Shown here: positions 1 through 12,000 of the stretch, piece by piece | How the letters are laid out: each line of letters starts with the position of its first letter | Numbering within the stretch: the stretch's first letter is position 1 | Origin: Micromonospora sp. CPCC 205371 | GTDB taxonomy: Bacteria; Actinomycetota; Actinomycetes; Mycobacteriales; Micromonosporaceae | NCBI RefSeq assembly: GCF_026130045.1 | Contig: NZ_JAIBNX010000072.1 | Span: forward strand, 5,309-37,550 | Direction of reading: 5' to 3' | Length of the DNA: 32,242 nt | Position numbers and translations under genes: made by a program | Notes under the pieces: generated by a model | Database searches by the model: none | Seen by the model: the letters and a program-made list of their open reading frames with translations, nothing else | What the model was told of the DNA's origin: nothing

Positions 1-3554
<3,554 letters not shown>

Positions 3555-3588
3555 GGGTCAACGCTCCCCTTGGACAGTCTGCCGAACC

Positions 3589-3619
3589 ATCGTAGGCGCA
3601 CCGTGAGGGGAACTGTCAG
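3589..3619 (-). promoter_or_regulatory. Candidate secA promoter
   Basis: On the minus strand, CTGACA (3614-3619) and TACGAT (3589-3594) are 19 bp apart; reading the -35 as GACAGT gives 17 bp. They lie about 35 bp upstream of the GTG start of secA and resemble a housekeeping sigma site. The call is by eye; -35 elements in such GC-rich DNA are weak. Confidence 0.4.
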
Positions 3620-3784
3620 CCGCGCCTCCAGCCGACCGTGCGGAAGCGGACATTTCACCTGGGGCGAGCACCGAAACAGGTTACGCCAGTCGCGAACGAT
3701 CCGGCACGATTACCCCGTGACCCGAAAGCGGAATCCAGGTCAGGCGCCATCGTGTGCGGCCACGGCTCCCAGCAGGATCCGATT

Positions 3785-5017
3785 GTGACCCGCCAAACCA
3801 TCACGGCGCCCGGTCTCGTGCTCCGCCGGTGGCGGGCCGACGACGTGGACGCGGTCTACCAGGCCTGCCAGGACCCAGACATCCAACTCTGGACCCGCGT
3901 ACCGTCGCCGTACGAGCGCGAACACGCCCGGCACTTCGTCAGCGAACTCGCCCCTTCGGCGTGGGCGAATGGCACGGGCGCACACTTCGCGGTGACGGAT
4001 GCGAGCACCGGCGAGTTGCTCGGCTCGTGTGGGCTCGTGTCGATCGACCGCCCGTTGGCCTCGACCGAGGTCGGCTACTGGACAGCGCCGGGGGCCCGGG
4101 GTCGGGGTGTCGCCGTCGGGGCGACCCGTGCGGTCTGCCGGTGGGCGTTCGAGGCGCTCGACCTGCGCCGCGTGCTGTGGCAGGCAGCGGTGGGCAACCA
4201 CGCGTCTCGCCTGGTCGCCCTGCGGTCCGGATTCCGGGTCGAGGGCGAGTTGCGGATGGCCGACGGCAACCCGCTCGGCGGCCACGCCGGGTGGGTCGGC
4301 TCGCTGATGCCTGGCGACCCGGTCGAGGTGGAGGTAGGCGAGCTGACCGCCCGCCGGGCCAAGGTGTTCGGTGGCGCCCAGCCGGTCCTGCCTGCCAAGG
4401 ACGCGACGCTTCGCCGGCCCGACGAGCGCGACATCGACGCGATGGTCGTCGCGTGTTCCGACCCGGACTCGGTGCGCTACACCACCGTCCCCGACCCGTA
4501 CGAACGCAAGGACGCTGAGGAGTTCGCGTCCCGGCTCGCCCCGCTCAGCTGGGCGCGCGGCGCGGGCGCGATCTTCGCGATCGCGGATGCCGACGACTCC
4601 TGGGTCGGCAACATCGACCTGCGGATCTCCGCGGACGACCCAATGGTCGGGGAGGTGGGCTTCCTCGTCGCTCCGGAGGCCCGTGGCCGCGGTTACGCCA
4701 CGGCGGCGCTGCGGGCGGTGTGCGAGTGGGCATTCACCGACCTGGGGCTCGCCCGCGTGAAATGGCGCGCACAGGTCGGCAACGTGGCGTCGCGGCGGGT
4801 CGCGGAGAAGGCCGGGTTCACGATGGAGGGCACACTGCGCGGCGATATCGCCCACCGCGGCCAGCGCCGCGACGCGTGGATCGCCGGCCTGGTCCCTGGG
4901 CCGGCGGCGACTGGACCGAGGAGCGCAGCGACGAGGGAAGGAGCCGCCATCCTGGCCCGGGGGCCCGCGCGAGCGGAGCGAGCGCAAACCAGCAGAGTCC
5001 CCGGAGATGCCCTGTGA
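3785..5017 (+). CDS. Tandem-GNAT N-acetyltransferase (RimJ/RimL-like), first of two
   Basis: A 410-residue protein with two consecutive GNAT domains. Each has the acetyl-CoA loop: 'GARGRGVAVGATRA' in the first and 'EARGRGYATAALRA' in the second, followed by 'CRWAFEALDL' or 'CEWAFTDLGL' and the RimJ-type 'VGNxASRxVAxxxGF' segment. Each domain opens with a 'CxDPDxxxxTxVPxPYER' stretch, so this is an internal duplication. RimJ/RimL-type enzymes acetylate N-termini or small amines; the substrate here is unknown. I chose the GTG at 3785 because AGGA lies 7 bases upstream and family similarity begins right after it; the frame is open further upstream to 3638 but looks non-coding. The last 30 or so residues ('[18 protein letters not shown]') come from the dispersed repeat at 4932-4991. 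The stop overlaps the next start (GTGA), so the two genes are probably co-translated. Confidence 0.85.
   Translation: MTRQTITAPGLVLRRWRADDVDAVYQACQDPDIQLWTRVPSPYEREHARHFVSELAPSAWANGTGAHFAVTDASTGELLGSCGLVSIDRPLASTEVGYWTAPGARGRGVAVGATRAVCRWAFEALDLRRVLWQAAVGNHASRLVALRSGFRVEGELRMADGNPLGGHAGWVGSLMPGDPVEVEVGELTARRAKVFGGAQPVLPAKDATLRRPDERDIDAMVVACSDPDSVRYTTVPDPYERKDAEEFASRLAPLSWARGAGAIFAIADADDSWVGNIDLRISADDPMVGEVGFLVAPEARGRGYATAALRAVCEWAFTDLGLARVKWRAQVGNVASRRVAEKAGFTMEGTLRGDIAHRGQRRDAWIAGLVPGPAATGPRSAATREGAAILARGPARAERAQTSRVPGDAL
4932..4991 (-). repeat. Dispersed repeat, copy B (3' end of first GNAT gene)
   Basis: Inverted partner of the element at 511-571, with an exact 22-bp core at 4964-4985. 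It lies inside the last codons of the first GNAT gene. In both copies the element has the same orientation relative to the coding strand (GAGCGGAGCGAGCGC reading toward the 3' end), but it is read in different frames, giving 'ARAERAQTS' here and 'RASGASAN' in the secA frame. That suggests insertion at gene 3' ends rather than a protein motif. Confidence 0.7.
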
Positions 5018-6156
5018 CAGGCGCGGCGCCGGTACACGGCGACGGCGTGCTGCTGCGCCGGTTCACCGACGCGGACGTCGACGACCTGGTGGCCGGCTGC
5101 AACGATCCGTTGACCGCGCGGTTCATGCCGGGCCTGCCCCAGCCGTACAGCGCCGCCGACGCGCTCTGGTGGATCAGCCAGGGTGCGCCGGCCGCGTGGG
5201 CGTCGGGCGGCGCGGCGTTCGCGGTCGCCGATCCGGACACCGGCCGGCTCATCGGCGGCGCCGGTCTCGGCCGCCTGGTGCCGGAGCGCACCCAGGGTGA
5301 AATCGGGTACTGGGTTGCGCCGTGGGCACGCCGCCGCGGGGTCGCCACCGCCGCCGCGACGGCCCTCACCGGTTGGGCGTTCGCCCGCGGCTTCGGGAGG
5401 CTCGAGTTGCTGACCGACCTCGCCAACGCACCAAGCCAGCGCGTCGCCCTCGCCGCGGGGTTCCAGCGCGAAGGGATACGTCGAGGGGCCGCCCTACGGC
5501 GCGACGGCTACCGGGACGACCTCGTGGTCTGGAGCCGGCTGGCCGGTGACCCGCCGGGCCAGAGCCCGCGCCTGCTGCCCGACCCGCCGGCCGGCGGGCT
5601 CTCGGATGGGGTGGTCACGCTCCGGCCACTCGGACCGGGCGACGGCGAGTTTCTGTACACGTTGCTGACCACACCGGACGTGACGGCAACCAGCGTGCCG
5701 CCCATCGCACCGGATCGCGGCGAGACGGAGTTGCGGTGCGCCCGCGCCGAGGGCCGCTGGCTCGCCGGTGAGCGGGCCGATTTCGTGATCGTTCACGCGC
5801 TGACCGGCACCGCGACCGGCAACGTCGGCCTGTACTACGACGAGCCGCGCAGTGGCCAGGCGATGATCGGGTACGCGATGCTGCCGCAGTGGCGCGGCCG
5901 TGGTCTGCCCACCCGAGCGGTGCGGTTGCTGGCCGGATGGGCGTTCGCGGGTGCGGGGATCGGCCGCCTGACCGCCGGCACGCGGCCGGGAAACGTCGCG
6001 TCTCAGCGGGTGCTGGAGAAGGCCGGGTTCCGCCGCGAGGGGTATCTGCGCGGCCGGCTGCCGGGCCTCTCCGGCACCCGCGTCGACGACGTGGTCTACG
6101 GCCTGCTGGCCGCCGACCTGGTACTGGTTCAGACAGCGAGCGAAAGGATGCCGTAG
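5014..6156 (+). CDS. Tandem-GNAT N-acetyltransferase (RimJ/RimL-like), second of two
   Basis: A 380-residue protein, again with two GNAT domains. The acetyl-CoA loops are 'WARRRGVATAAATAL' in the first and 'QWRGRGLPTRAVRLL' in the second; both are followed by 'GWAF' and an 'xxNxxSQRVxxxAGFxREG' segment. The start is GTG at 5014, overlapping the previous stop, with GGAG seven bases upstream. The first loop (RRRG) departs from the usual R/QxxGxG/A form and could be weak in acetyl-CoA binding. With its neighbour this makes four GNAT domains in a row, probably from successive duplications. Its last 28 bp overlap the 3' end of the convergent hpf gene. The substrate cannot be told from sequence. 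Confidence 0.85.
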   Translation: MTGAAPVHGDGVLLRRFTDADVDDLVAGCNDPLTARFMPGLPQPYSAADALWWISQGAPAAWASGGAAFAVADPDTGRLIGGAGLGRLVPERTQGEIGYWVAPWARRRGVATAAATALTGWAFARGFGRLELLTDLANAPSQRVALAAGFQREGIRRGAALRRDGYRDDLVVWSRLAGDPPGQSPRLLPDPPAGGLSDGVVTLRPLGPGDGEFLYTLLTTPDVTATSVPPIAPDRGETELRCARAEGRWLAGERADFVIVHALTGTATGNVGLYYDEPRSGQAMIGYAMLPQWRGRGLPTRAVRLLAGWAFAGAGIGRLTAGTRPGNVASQRVLEKAGFRREGYLRGRLPGLSGTRVDDVVYGLLAADLVLVQTASERMP

Positions 6157-6743
6157 TCGTAGCCCTTGCGCCGGTACACGACGCTGGGGCGGCCCGATTC
6201 CTTGTCGAGGAACAAGTAGAAGTCGTGCCCCACGAGCTCCATCTGGAACAGAGCGTCGTCGACGGTCATCGGCTCACCGGTGTGCTCCTTCTCCCGCACG
6301 ATGTGCCATGGCTGGTCGTCGTACTCCTCCTCGATGACCGGTACGGAAGATCGACTCCCGTTGACCGCTGGAGTACTAGGTAGCTCGGTTGGCAGGCCCG
6401 CCGTCGCCGCGGCGACGGAGACGGGCGCGCGCCGGCCGCGATGGACGCGGCGCCGGTCGGCGGCGCGGCGCAGCCGGGTGTCGAGCTTGGAGATCGCGAC
6501 ATCGAGCGCGGCGTAGAAGTCCTGTGCACAGGCTTCCGCGCGAACCACCGGCCCGCGGGAGAACACCGTGATCTCTACGCGCTGGCAGTGGTCGGACTGT
6601 CGCGGGTTTCGTTCGTGGAATAGTTCGACGTCGACGCGGATGAGCTTGTGGTCGTAGCGCTCAATCTTTGCGAGTTTTTCGGACACATGAACTCGGTAGT
6701 GATCGGGCACTTCAACGTTGCGCCCCTTGACGACGATGTCCAC
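6129..6743 (-). CDS. hpf: Long-form ribosome hibernation promoting factor (HPF)
   Basis: A 204-residue protein of the long HPF class, which dimerises 70S ribosomes into inactive 100S particles in dormancy. The N-terminal S30AE/YfiA domain runs from 'MDIVVKGRNVEVPDHYRVHV' to about residue 100 and includes 'DFYAALDVAISKLDTRLRR'. A variable linker of about 45 residues follows, then the C-terminal dimerisation domain ('FYLFLDKESGRPSVVYRRKGYDYG'). The start is GTG at 6743, with a strong GGGGGAGG ribosome site just upstream. The gene lies downstream of the comF-like gene in the mtrA-mtrB-lpqB direction but is separated by 242 bp with its own candidate stress-type promoter. The 3' end overlaps the second GNAT gene by 28 bp. 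In mycobacteria the homologue also lies next to secA. Confidence 0.92.
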   Translation of the reverse strand: MDIVVKGRNVEVPDHYRVHVSEKLAKIERYDHKLIRVDVELFHERNPRQSDHCQRVEITVFSRGPVVRAEACAQDFYAALDVAISKLDTRLRRAADRRRVHRGRRAPVSVAAATAGLPTELPSTPAVNGSRSSVPVIEEEYDDQPWHIVREKEHTGEPMTVDDALFQMELVGHDFYLFLDKESGRPSVVYRRKGYDYGILSLAV

Positions 6744-6876
6744 GCGTGACCTCCCCCACGATTGATCTGTGGTGATGTCACCGGCCCGTTGCCGATGACA
6801 TTGAAGGATTCACTCCTCCTCTCGGCAGCGGGCGCCCGAAAGTACGAGCCGCCCTTGCGGGGTTGAACCCATGGTC

Positions 6877-6901
6877 ATACCCCGGTGAAGTCGACGCTAA
6901 C
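6877..6901 (-). promoter_or_regulatory. Candidate stress-sigma (SigB/SigF-type) promoter of hpf
   Basis: On the minus strand GTTA (6898-6901) and GGGTAT (6877-6882) are exactly 15 bp apart. This fits the GTTT-N15-17-GGGTAT form used by mycobacterial SigF and the related SigB family, except for one base of the -35. It would give a leader of about 130 nt before the hpf GTG. The leader contains a short palindrome, GGTGA-TG-TCACC, near 6771. Dormancy-related control would suit hpf, but this is a reading by eye. Confidence 0.45.
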
Positions 6902-6985
6902 TCCTGTTCGGCCGCTCGTCACCCCTCCAGGCGAGACCGGTTCGAGAAGAATCGCCCACGCCGCACGAACGGGTGAAAAGGATAT

Positions 6986-7693
6986 CTAGCCGCCGCGCCT
7001 CAACTGTGTCGCTGCGAGTACAGCGCCTGCACGCACCGTCACCCCCGCGCCGGCCAACCGTCCCGAAATGGCCGCGAGTGTCGCTCCTGTCGTCAAAATG
7101 TCGTCGACCACGACCACCGCGCGGCCGGCGGCGGCTCGCCGCAACACCGGCGCCCGTCCAGGCGCCATGTGGAAAGCGTCCGCCGACGCCGCAAGCCGCT
7201 CGACGCGATCCAGTTCCGCGGAGTCGGCTCGCGACCGCGCCCGCAGCGGGCGCGCCACCGCCGCCGGGCTGCCCGCGCGGGGCAGGCCCCCGGCCGCATG
7301 TCCGGCAAGCCGGCGGATGTGGGCGCCATGCCGGCTCCGCGCCGCCCTCGCGGTGTCCGGCACAGGCACAAGGAGTACGCGGACAGGGGCCCCGCCCAGC
7401 CGATAGGCGACCACGTCGGCGAGCAGGGCACCGAGAGGCACAGCCAACCCGTGCCGCCCGCGCTCCTTGTACGCCAGCAGAGCCTCCCGCAGCACCCCGG
7501 CGTACGGGCCCAGCGCGCCGCACAGCGGCAGGCCCGCAGGAGCCGGGGTCGGACGTGCGGGGCCGGGCCGCAGCGCCATCAGCTCGCCCACACAGGCGTC
7601 GCACGCCCCGTACCGCAACGGCACCCGCTCGGCACCGCAGCCGGCGCACCCGGCGGGCAGTACCAGATCCGCGACGGCGGCCCAAACGCCCAC
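6986..7693 (-). CDS. ComF-family phosphoribosyltransferase-like protein
   Basis: A 235-residue protein with an N-terminal zinc finger, C16-x2-C19 and C31-x2-C34, followed by a type I phosphoribosyltransferase fold with the PRPP-binding loop 'VVVVDDILTTGATL' at about residues 195-208. That is the layout of ComF/GntX proteins. ComF is needed for DNA uptake in naturally competent bacteria, but its biochemical role is unclear and actinomycete homologues are uncharacterised. The GTG start at 7693 lies only 5 bases after the lpqB stop, so translation is probably coupled to lpqB. It is the last gene of the mtrA-mtrB-lpqB run before a 242-bp gap to hpf. Confidence 0.85.
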   Translation of the reverse strand: MGVWAAVADLVLPAGCAGCGAERVPLRYGACDACVGELMALRPGPARPTPAPAGLPLCGALGPYAGVLREALLAYKERGRHGLAVPLGALLADVVAYRLGGAPVRVLLVPVPDTARAARSRHGAHIRRLAGHAAGGLPRAGSPAAVARPLRARSRADSAELDRVERLAASADAFHMAPGRAPVLRRAAAGRAVVVVDDILTTGATLAAISGRLAGAGVTVRAGAVLAATQLRRGG

Positions 7694-7698
7694 GGCGG

Positions 7699-9501
7699 TC
7701 AGTTCATGAAGAAGGGGGCAACGGCGGGCTGCGCGTTGGATGGCCCGTCGACGATCTCATCTGCCTGGATGATCGGCTCCGGCCCCTGCGCGTCGTACCC
7801 CTTCCCACCGGCCGCGAACATGATCCTGTTGCCCTCGACGCTGCCGGGACTCGGCGCCCCGACGAGGTAGGTCACCGCGCCCCCGCCCAGTTCGTAGCTG
7901 AGGTCAGCGTCGGCCACGCTGTCGATGGTGACCGTGCCGATCGTGCTCTTTCCCGCGCGTAGTCCCACGACGGTCAACTGGCCCTCGCCGCTCCAGGCCA
8001 CCTCGGTGAGCTGCTGGAGGGTGGTCGTCACACCGCGGACCGCCAGCACCTCCACCGACCGGTCGTCTCGCCCGAGCACGGCGACCCAGAGCCGCCCACC
8101 CGCGACGACGGCGAGCCGGCGGCCATCGGGGGCGGCGCTGACCGCACTCACCGCACCCGGTATGCCCGGAAGACCGACCTGGGTCAACCCGCCGCCGTCG
8201 AGACCGAACCGATACAGCTTGCCTTGCACCACGACCAGCCCGGTGTCGAGCGGCGCCTTCAACCACACCGGCCGCCCGATCGACTGATTCTCCGGACCGA
8301 CCGGGGTGAACGAACGCGGACGGTCTCCGCCGTTCGCGCCGACAATCAGTTGCCGCCCCTGGCCCCGCGTGACGACCAGCGCGGCGGCCGTCACGCCGGA
8401 GCCGCTGGCCAAGGACGCGAAGGCCACGTCGTGGTTGACCGCGTCGCTGAGCAGCGAGGGCAACGAATCCTGGCCACCGTTGGGCGAGCTCTTCAGCCGG
8501 TAGATCTTGCCTTCGAGGATCGCGAACCGCTCGGGCGTCTCGCTGAACGGTCTCACCTGGTTCGCGTCGAGGTACGCCTGGTCCATCGTGATGACCCGGG
8601 GCGGCTGCCCCTCGACCTTCACCTCAAGGTCTTTGCGCAGGGATGGCGGCAGCGACCACATGAGCTGCCGGCCCAGGTCTGCCGGATCGTAGTCGGGCGC
8701 CCCCGCCTCGGCGGAGAGGCTGATCTCCAGCCGGTCGCCGGTATCGGGCACGGTGCCCGTGCGCTTCGTGCCCGCCGGCAGCCGCCGCACCGCTGGCTGC
8801 AGGAGGTCGGAGGGACCGCCGAGCAACCGGTCGAGGATCTCGGTCGGCTGGCCCTCCGGCGGCACCGCTCGCGGCATGTACCGCAGGTCGGGCACCAGCG
8901 CGGTGCGCTCGAGGTTCCAGAAGTAGATGGTCTGCGGCTCGTAGTACCCAACGAGTGGGTTGCTGTCGAGCGCGGAGACGTTGAGCAGCAGCACGTTGGG
9001 CGGAGCGGTGACGAACCAGCCGCTCTTGCCCTCGACCTGCCCGATCCCGATGGTGTACGACGTCGCGGTCAGCACCGGCGGATTGACGCGCCCGTCGCCG
9101 TCGAGCACCCCGACCTGGTCGACCTGGAGCGTGGCGGTCGACGCGCCGTTGGTGTCGTCGGTCACCGTGGTCGAGCGCACCCGCACCAGGTTGACCGGCG
9201 GCTCTTCCTGAGACTCTTTGAACTCGTCCTGGACCGCCGGCGCGAGGTAGCCGCGCACCCGCTTGTACGTCTCGCGCGGCTCACCGGCGGCGGTCAGGAG
9301 GAAGTTCTGGACGAACTGCTCCCTCGAACCGGCCGACTCCCGGACGGGCGGGGCGTCGCCGACCCCGCCGGCGCTGGCGAACCCCGGCGAAGGGCCCGGT
9401 CCGTCAACCCGTACCTCCGTCTCGTCGGGTATGCCGCAGCCGGCCACGCCGAGCCCGATCGCGAGCGTGGCGGCCAACACCGATCGCCGTCTCATCCTCA
9501 T
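7699..9501 (-). CDS. lpqB: Lipoprotein LpqB, accessory to the MtrAB two-component system
   Basis: A 600-residue lipoprotein. The signal peptide carries a lipobox (V-A-G-C, with C22 as the lipidated residue) right after 'MRMRRRSVLAATLAIGLG'. A GerMN-type domain covers the first half and a beta-propeller-like LpqB domain the second half. In mycobacteria LpqB binds the extracellular part of MtrB and modulates MtrA phosphorylation. The ATG at 9499-9501 overlaps the mtrB stop as ATGA, so the two are translationally coupled; the frame is open further upstream inside mtrB, but that start is not used by this reasoning. Length and order match the family. It acts on the outer face of the membrane. Confidence 0.93.
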   Translation of the reverse strand: MRMRRRSVLAATLAIGLGVAGCGIPDETEVRVDGPGPSPGFASAGGVGDAPPVRESAGSREQFVQNFLLTAAGEPRETYKRVRGYLAPAVQDEFKESQEEPPVNLVRVRSTTVTDDTNGASTATLQVDQVGVLDGDGRVNPPVLTATSYTIGIGQVEGKSGWFVTAPPNVLLLNVSALDSNPLVGYYEPQTIYFWNLERTALVPDLRYMPRAVPPEGQPTEILDRLLGGPSDLLQPAVRRLPAGTKRTGTVPDTGDRLEISLSAEAGAPDYDPADLGRQLMWSLPPSLRKDLEVKVEGQPPRVITMDQAYLDANQVRPFSETPERFAILEGKIYRLKSSPNGGQDSLPSLLSDAVNHDVAFASLASGSGVTAAALVVTRGQGRQLIVGANGGDRPRSFTPVGPENQSIGRPVWLKAPLDTGLVVVQGKLYRFGLDGGGLTQVGLPGIPGAVSAVSAAPDGRRLAVVAGGRLWVAVLGRDDRSVEVLAVRGVTTTLQQLTEVAWSGEGQLTVVGLRAGKSTIGTVTIDSVADADLSYELGGGAVTYLVGAPSPGSVEGNRIMFAAGGKGYDAQGPEPIIQADEIVDGPSNAQPAVAPFFMN

Positions 9502-11153
9502 GCGGTCACCTCGGCCTGCGGCACCAGGCGCAACGGCGACGAGGTGAGCCGGTCGCCCGCGCGCACCGGCAGCGTGAGCCGGAACTGGGCGCCCTGACCC
9601 GGCGCACCCCACGCCTCCAGCCAGCCCCCGTGCAGCCGCGCGTCTTCGAGGCTGATCGACAGCCCGAGCCCGGTGCCGCCCGTCTGCCGGGCCCGCGACG
9701 GGTCGGCCCGCCAGAACCGGTTGAACACCAACTTCTCCTCGCCCGGCTTGAGCCCGACCCCGTGGTCGCGAACCGTCATGGCCACCGCGGACTCGTCGAC
9801 GCCCAGGGTCACCCGCACCGGCTTGCCCTCGCTGTGCTCGACGGCGTTGCCAACGAGGTTGCGCAGGACCCGCTCGACCCGTCGAGGGTCTACCTCGGCG
9901 ATCACCGGTGTGTCGGGCAGGTTCAGGTCGATCGTCACGCCGGCGCGGTCGGCGACACCCGCGAGCCGGTCGACGACCCGACGCACCACGGGCACGAGGT
10001 CGGTCGGCTCGGCGTCCAGCATGGCGAAGCCGGCATCGAACCGGCTGATCTCCAGCAGGTCGGTGAGCAGGCTCTCGAAACGGTCGAGCTCCGCCTGCAA
10101 CAGCTCGGCCGAGCGGGCCACCGCCGGGTCGAAGTCGTCGCGCCCCGCGAAGATCAGGTCGGCGGCCATCCGTACCGTCGTCAACGGCGTGCGTAGCTCA
10201 TGCGACACGTCGGAGGTGAACCGGCGCTGGAGCCGCGACATCTCCTCCAGCCGCACGATCTGGCGCTGGAGGTTGGTCGCCATCTGATTGAAGGCGGCCG
10301 CGAGCTGAGCCAGGTCGTCTTCGCCGTTGACGGCCATGCGCTGGTCGAGCAGCCCAGCGGAGAGCCGCTGGGCGGTGCGGGCGGCCACCCGCACCGGGTT
10401 GACCACCAGCCGGGTCACGAGCGCGGCCAGTACGCCGAGCAGCACCACCAGCGCAACGCCGGTAAAGAGCACCATCGTCCGGATCTGGTTGGCTACCTGG
10501 TCCTCGTTGGTCAGGGGCGCGATCCGGTACAGCTCGACCTGGCCGAAGCTGGTGGGCACCCGGGAGCCGTACACGAGGTACTTGGTCGAGCCGCCCCCGA
10601 GGTCGGCGGTGCGGATCTGCTTGGCCACCTGGCCCCGGACCGCCACCTGTTCTTCGAGATCATCACCGATCAGCGGGCTGACATCGACACCGAGCGGTGC
10701 CGCCGTCTTGAGGTTGGGCAGCTCGACGGCCGTCAGCGCCACCATGCCGCCCTGCTCCGGACCGCCGCCGGACAGGTACGTCGCGGTCTGGTTGAGCGTC
10801 ACCTGGATGTCCGGGTCGTACTGCTGGTCGTAGACGCTCAGCTGGTTCGCCGCGTACTCGACGTCGTCGTGGAGCTGCGACTTGACCCCGGACTCGGTGC
10901 CGCGGAGCAGGATGTTGGTGCTCTGCGTGGCCACCAGGTACGAGAAGCCGCCCACGAGCAGGCTGGACGCGACCAGCGTGATGGTGACGACCCGGAAGTG
11001 CAGCGACCGCCGCCACGTGAGATGGGCCGGCGCGGCCAGCGCGGCACCCCGCTGGGAGGCGGCCCGCCACCCGGCGCGGGCAGCGGCCAGCGCGCGCTTA
11101 CCGAGTGCGGAAGCCTTACCGAGCGCGGATGCGGAGGGTGCCGAGAGTGTCAC
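9498..11153 (-). CDS. mtrB: Sensor histidine kinase MtrB
   Basis: A 551-residue membrane kinase. The N-terminus has a basic, Ala-rich cytoplasmic stretch with an internal 'SALGKASALGKRAL' repeat. Then come TM1 (about 54-74), an extracellular sensor region, TM2 (about 226-248), HAMP (about 249-300), a HisKA domain with the phosphorylated His318 in 'FTSDVSHELRTPL', and a HATPase domain with 'NLVGNAVEHS' and 'GGTGLGLSI'. It phosphorylates MtrA; the pair controls cell-wall metabolism, division and osmotic response in actinobacteria, and development in Streptomyces. The start is GTG at 11153, 10 bases after the mtrA stop. The stop overlaps the lpqB start. Confidence 0.95.
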   Translation of the reverse strand: MTLSAPSASALGKASALGKRALAAARAGWRAASQRGAALAAPAHLTWRRSLHFRVVTITLVASSLLVGGFSYLVATQSTNILLRGTESGVKSQLHDDVEYAANQLSVYDQQYDPDIQVTLNQTATYLSGGGPEQGGMVALTAVELPNLKTAAPLGVDVSPLIGDDLEEQVAVRGQVAKQIRTADLGGGSTKYLVYGSRVPTSFGQVELYRIAPLTNEDQVANQIRTMVLFTGVALVVLLGVLAALVTRLVVNPVRVAARTAQRLSAGLLDQRMAVNGEDDLAQLAAAFNQMATNLQRQIVRLEEMSRLQRRFTSDVSHELRTPLTTVRMAADLIFAGRDDFDPAVARSAELLQAELDRFESLLTDLLEISRFDAGFAMLDAEPTDLVPVVRRVVDRLAGVADRAGVTIDLNLPDTPVIAEVDPRRVERVLRNLVGNAVEHSEGKPVRVTLGVDESAVAMTVRDHGVGLKPGEEKLVFNRFWRADPSRARQTGGTGLGLSISLEDARLHGGWLEAWGAPGQGAQFRLTLPVRAGDRLTSSPLRLVPQAEVTA

Positions 11154-11166
11154 AGTCGGCCCCAGG

Positions 11167-11856
11167 CTATCCGGTGCCCGCCTTGTAGCCCACGCCCCGG
11201 ACGGTCAGGATGATCTCCGGACGCTCCGGGTCGGGCTCGATCTTGGCCCGCAGCCGCTGGACGTGCACGTTGACCAGCCGGGTGTCGGCGGCGTGCCGGT
11301 ATCCCCACACCTGCTCCAGCAGCACCTCGCGGGTGAACACCTGCCGCGGCTTGCGGGCCAGCGCGACCAGCAGGTCGAACTCCAGCGGGGTCAGCTTGAC
11401 CTCATCGCCGTCGCGGCTCACGGTGTGGGCCGGCACGTCGATGTTGATCTGGTTGCCGGGCGGGCCGATGGTCAGCATCTCGGGCGCGGCGTCCTCGCCC
11501 CGGCGAAGCCGGGCCCGCATCCGGGCGACCAGTTCCTTGGGCTTGAACGGCTTGACCACGTAGTCGTCGGCGCCTGATTCCAGGCCCAGCACGACGTCGA
11601 CGGTGTCGCTTTTGGCCGTCAGCATGACGATCGGCACGCCGGACTCGGTGCGGATCGACCGGCACACGTCGATGCCGCTCATTCCAGGCAACATCAGGTC
11701 AAGGAGGACTATGTCGGGACGGTTCTCCCGGAACGCGGCCAACGCCCGCTCGCCGTCGGCTACGAACGAGGGCAGGAAGCCCTCGCTGCGCAACACGATG
11801 CCGAGCATCTCGGCGAGTGCGGGATCGTCATCGACCACCAGAACCCGTGCCCTCAT
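11167..11856 (-). CDS. mtrA: Response regulator MtrA (OmpR/PhoB type)
   Basis: A 229-residue regulator. The receiver domain has the acidic pocket D9-D10-D11, the phosphorylation site D53 ('LLDLMLPGMSG'), T80 and K102 ('YVVKPF'). The C-terminal winged helix includes 'LTPLEFDLLVALARKPRQVF' and 'RLVNVHVQRLRAKI'. I chose the ATG at 11854-11856 because the protein 'MRARVLVVDDDPALAEML' begins as MtrA does elsewhere; a longer open frame to 11928 exists. A GGAGG lies rather far upstream, about 15 bases away. It heads the mtrA-mtrB-lpqB-comF-like block. It is divergent from the membrane-protein gene at 12001, with 144 bp between them that must hold both promoters. Confidence 0.95.
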   Translation of the reverse strand: MRARVLVVDDDPALAEMLGIVLRSEGFLPSFVADGERALAAFRENRPDIVLLDLMLPGMSGIDVCRSIRTESGVPIVMLTAKSDTVDVVLGLESGADDYVVKPFKPKELVARMRARLRRGEDAAPEMLTIGPPGNQINIDVPAHTVSRDGDEVKLTPLEFDLLVALARKPRQVFTREVLLEQVWGYRHAADTRLVNVHVQRLRAKIEPDPERPEIILTVRGVGYKAGTG

Positions 11857-12000
11857 GCGTTCAATATTCCACCTCCGTTCAGATCCGTGTGTCCGGCTCC
11901 ACGGGCGGTTCACCTGCGCATACGACAAATCGGACGATCAACATCGGTCGTCAGGGTGGCCGGGGCGGACCGATTGGCCACACCGTGCCAGGATGGCGCA

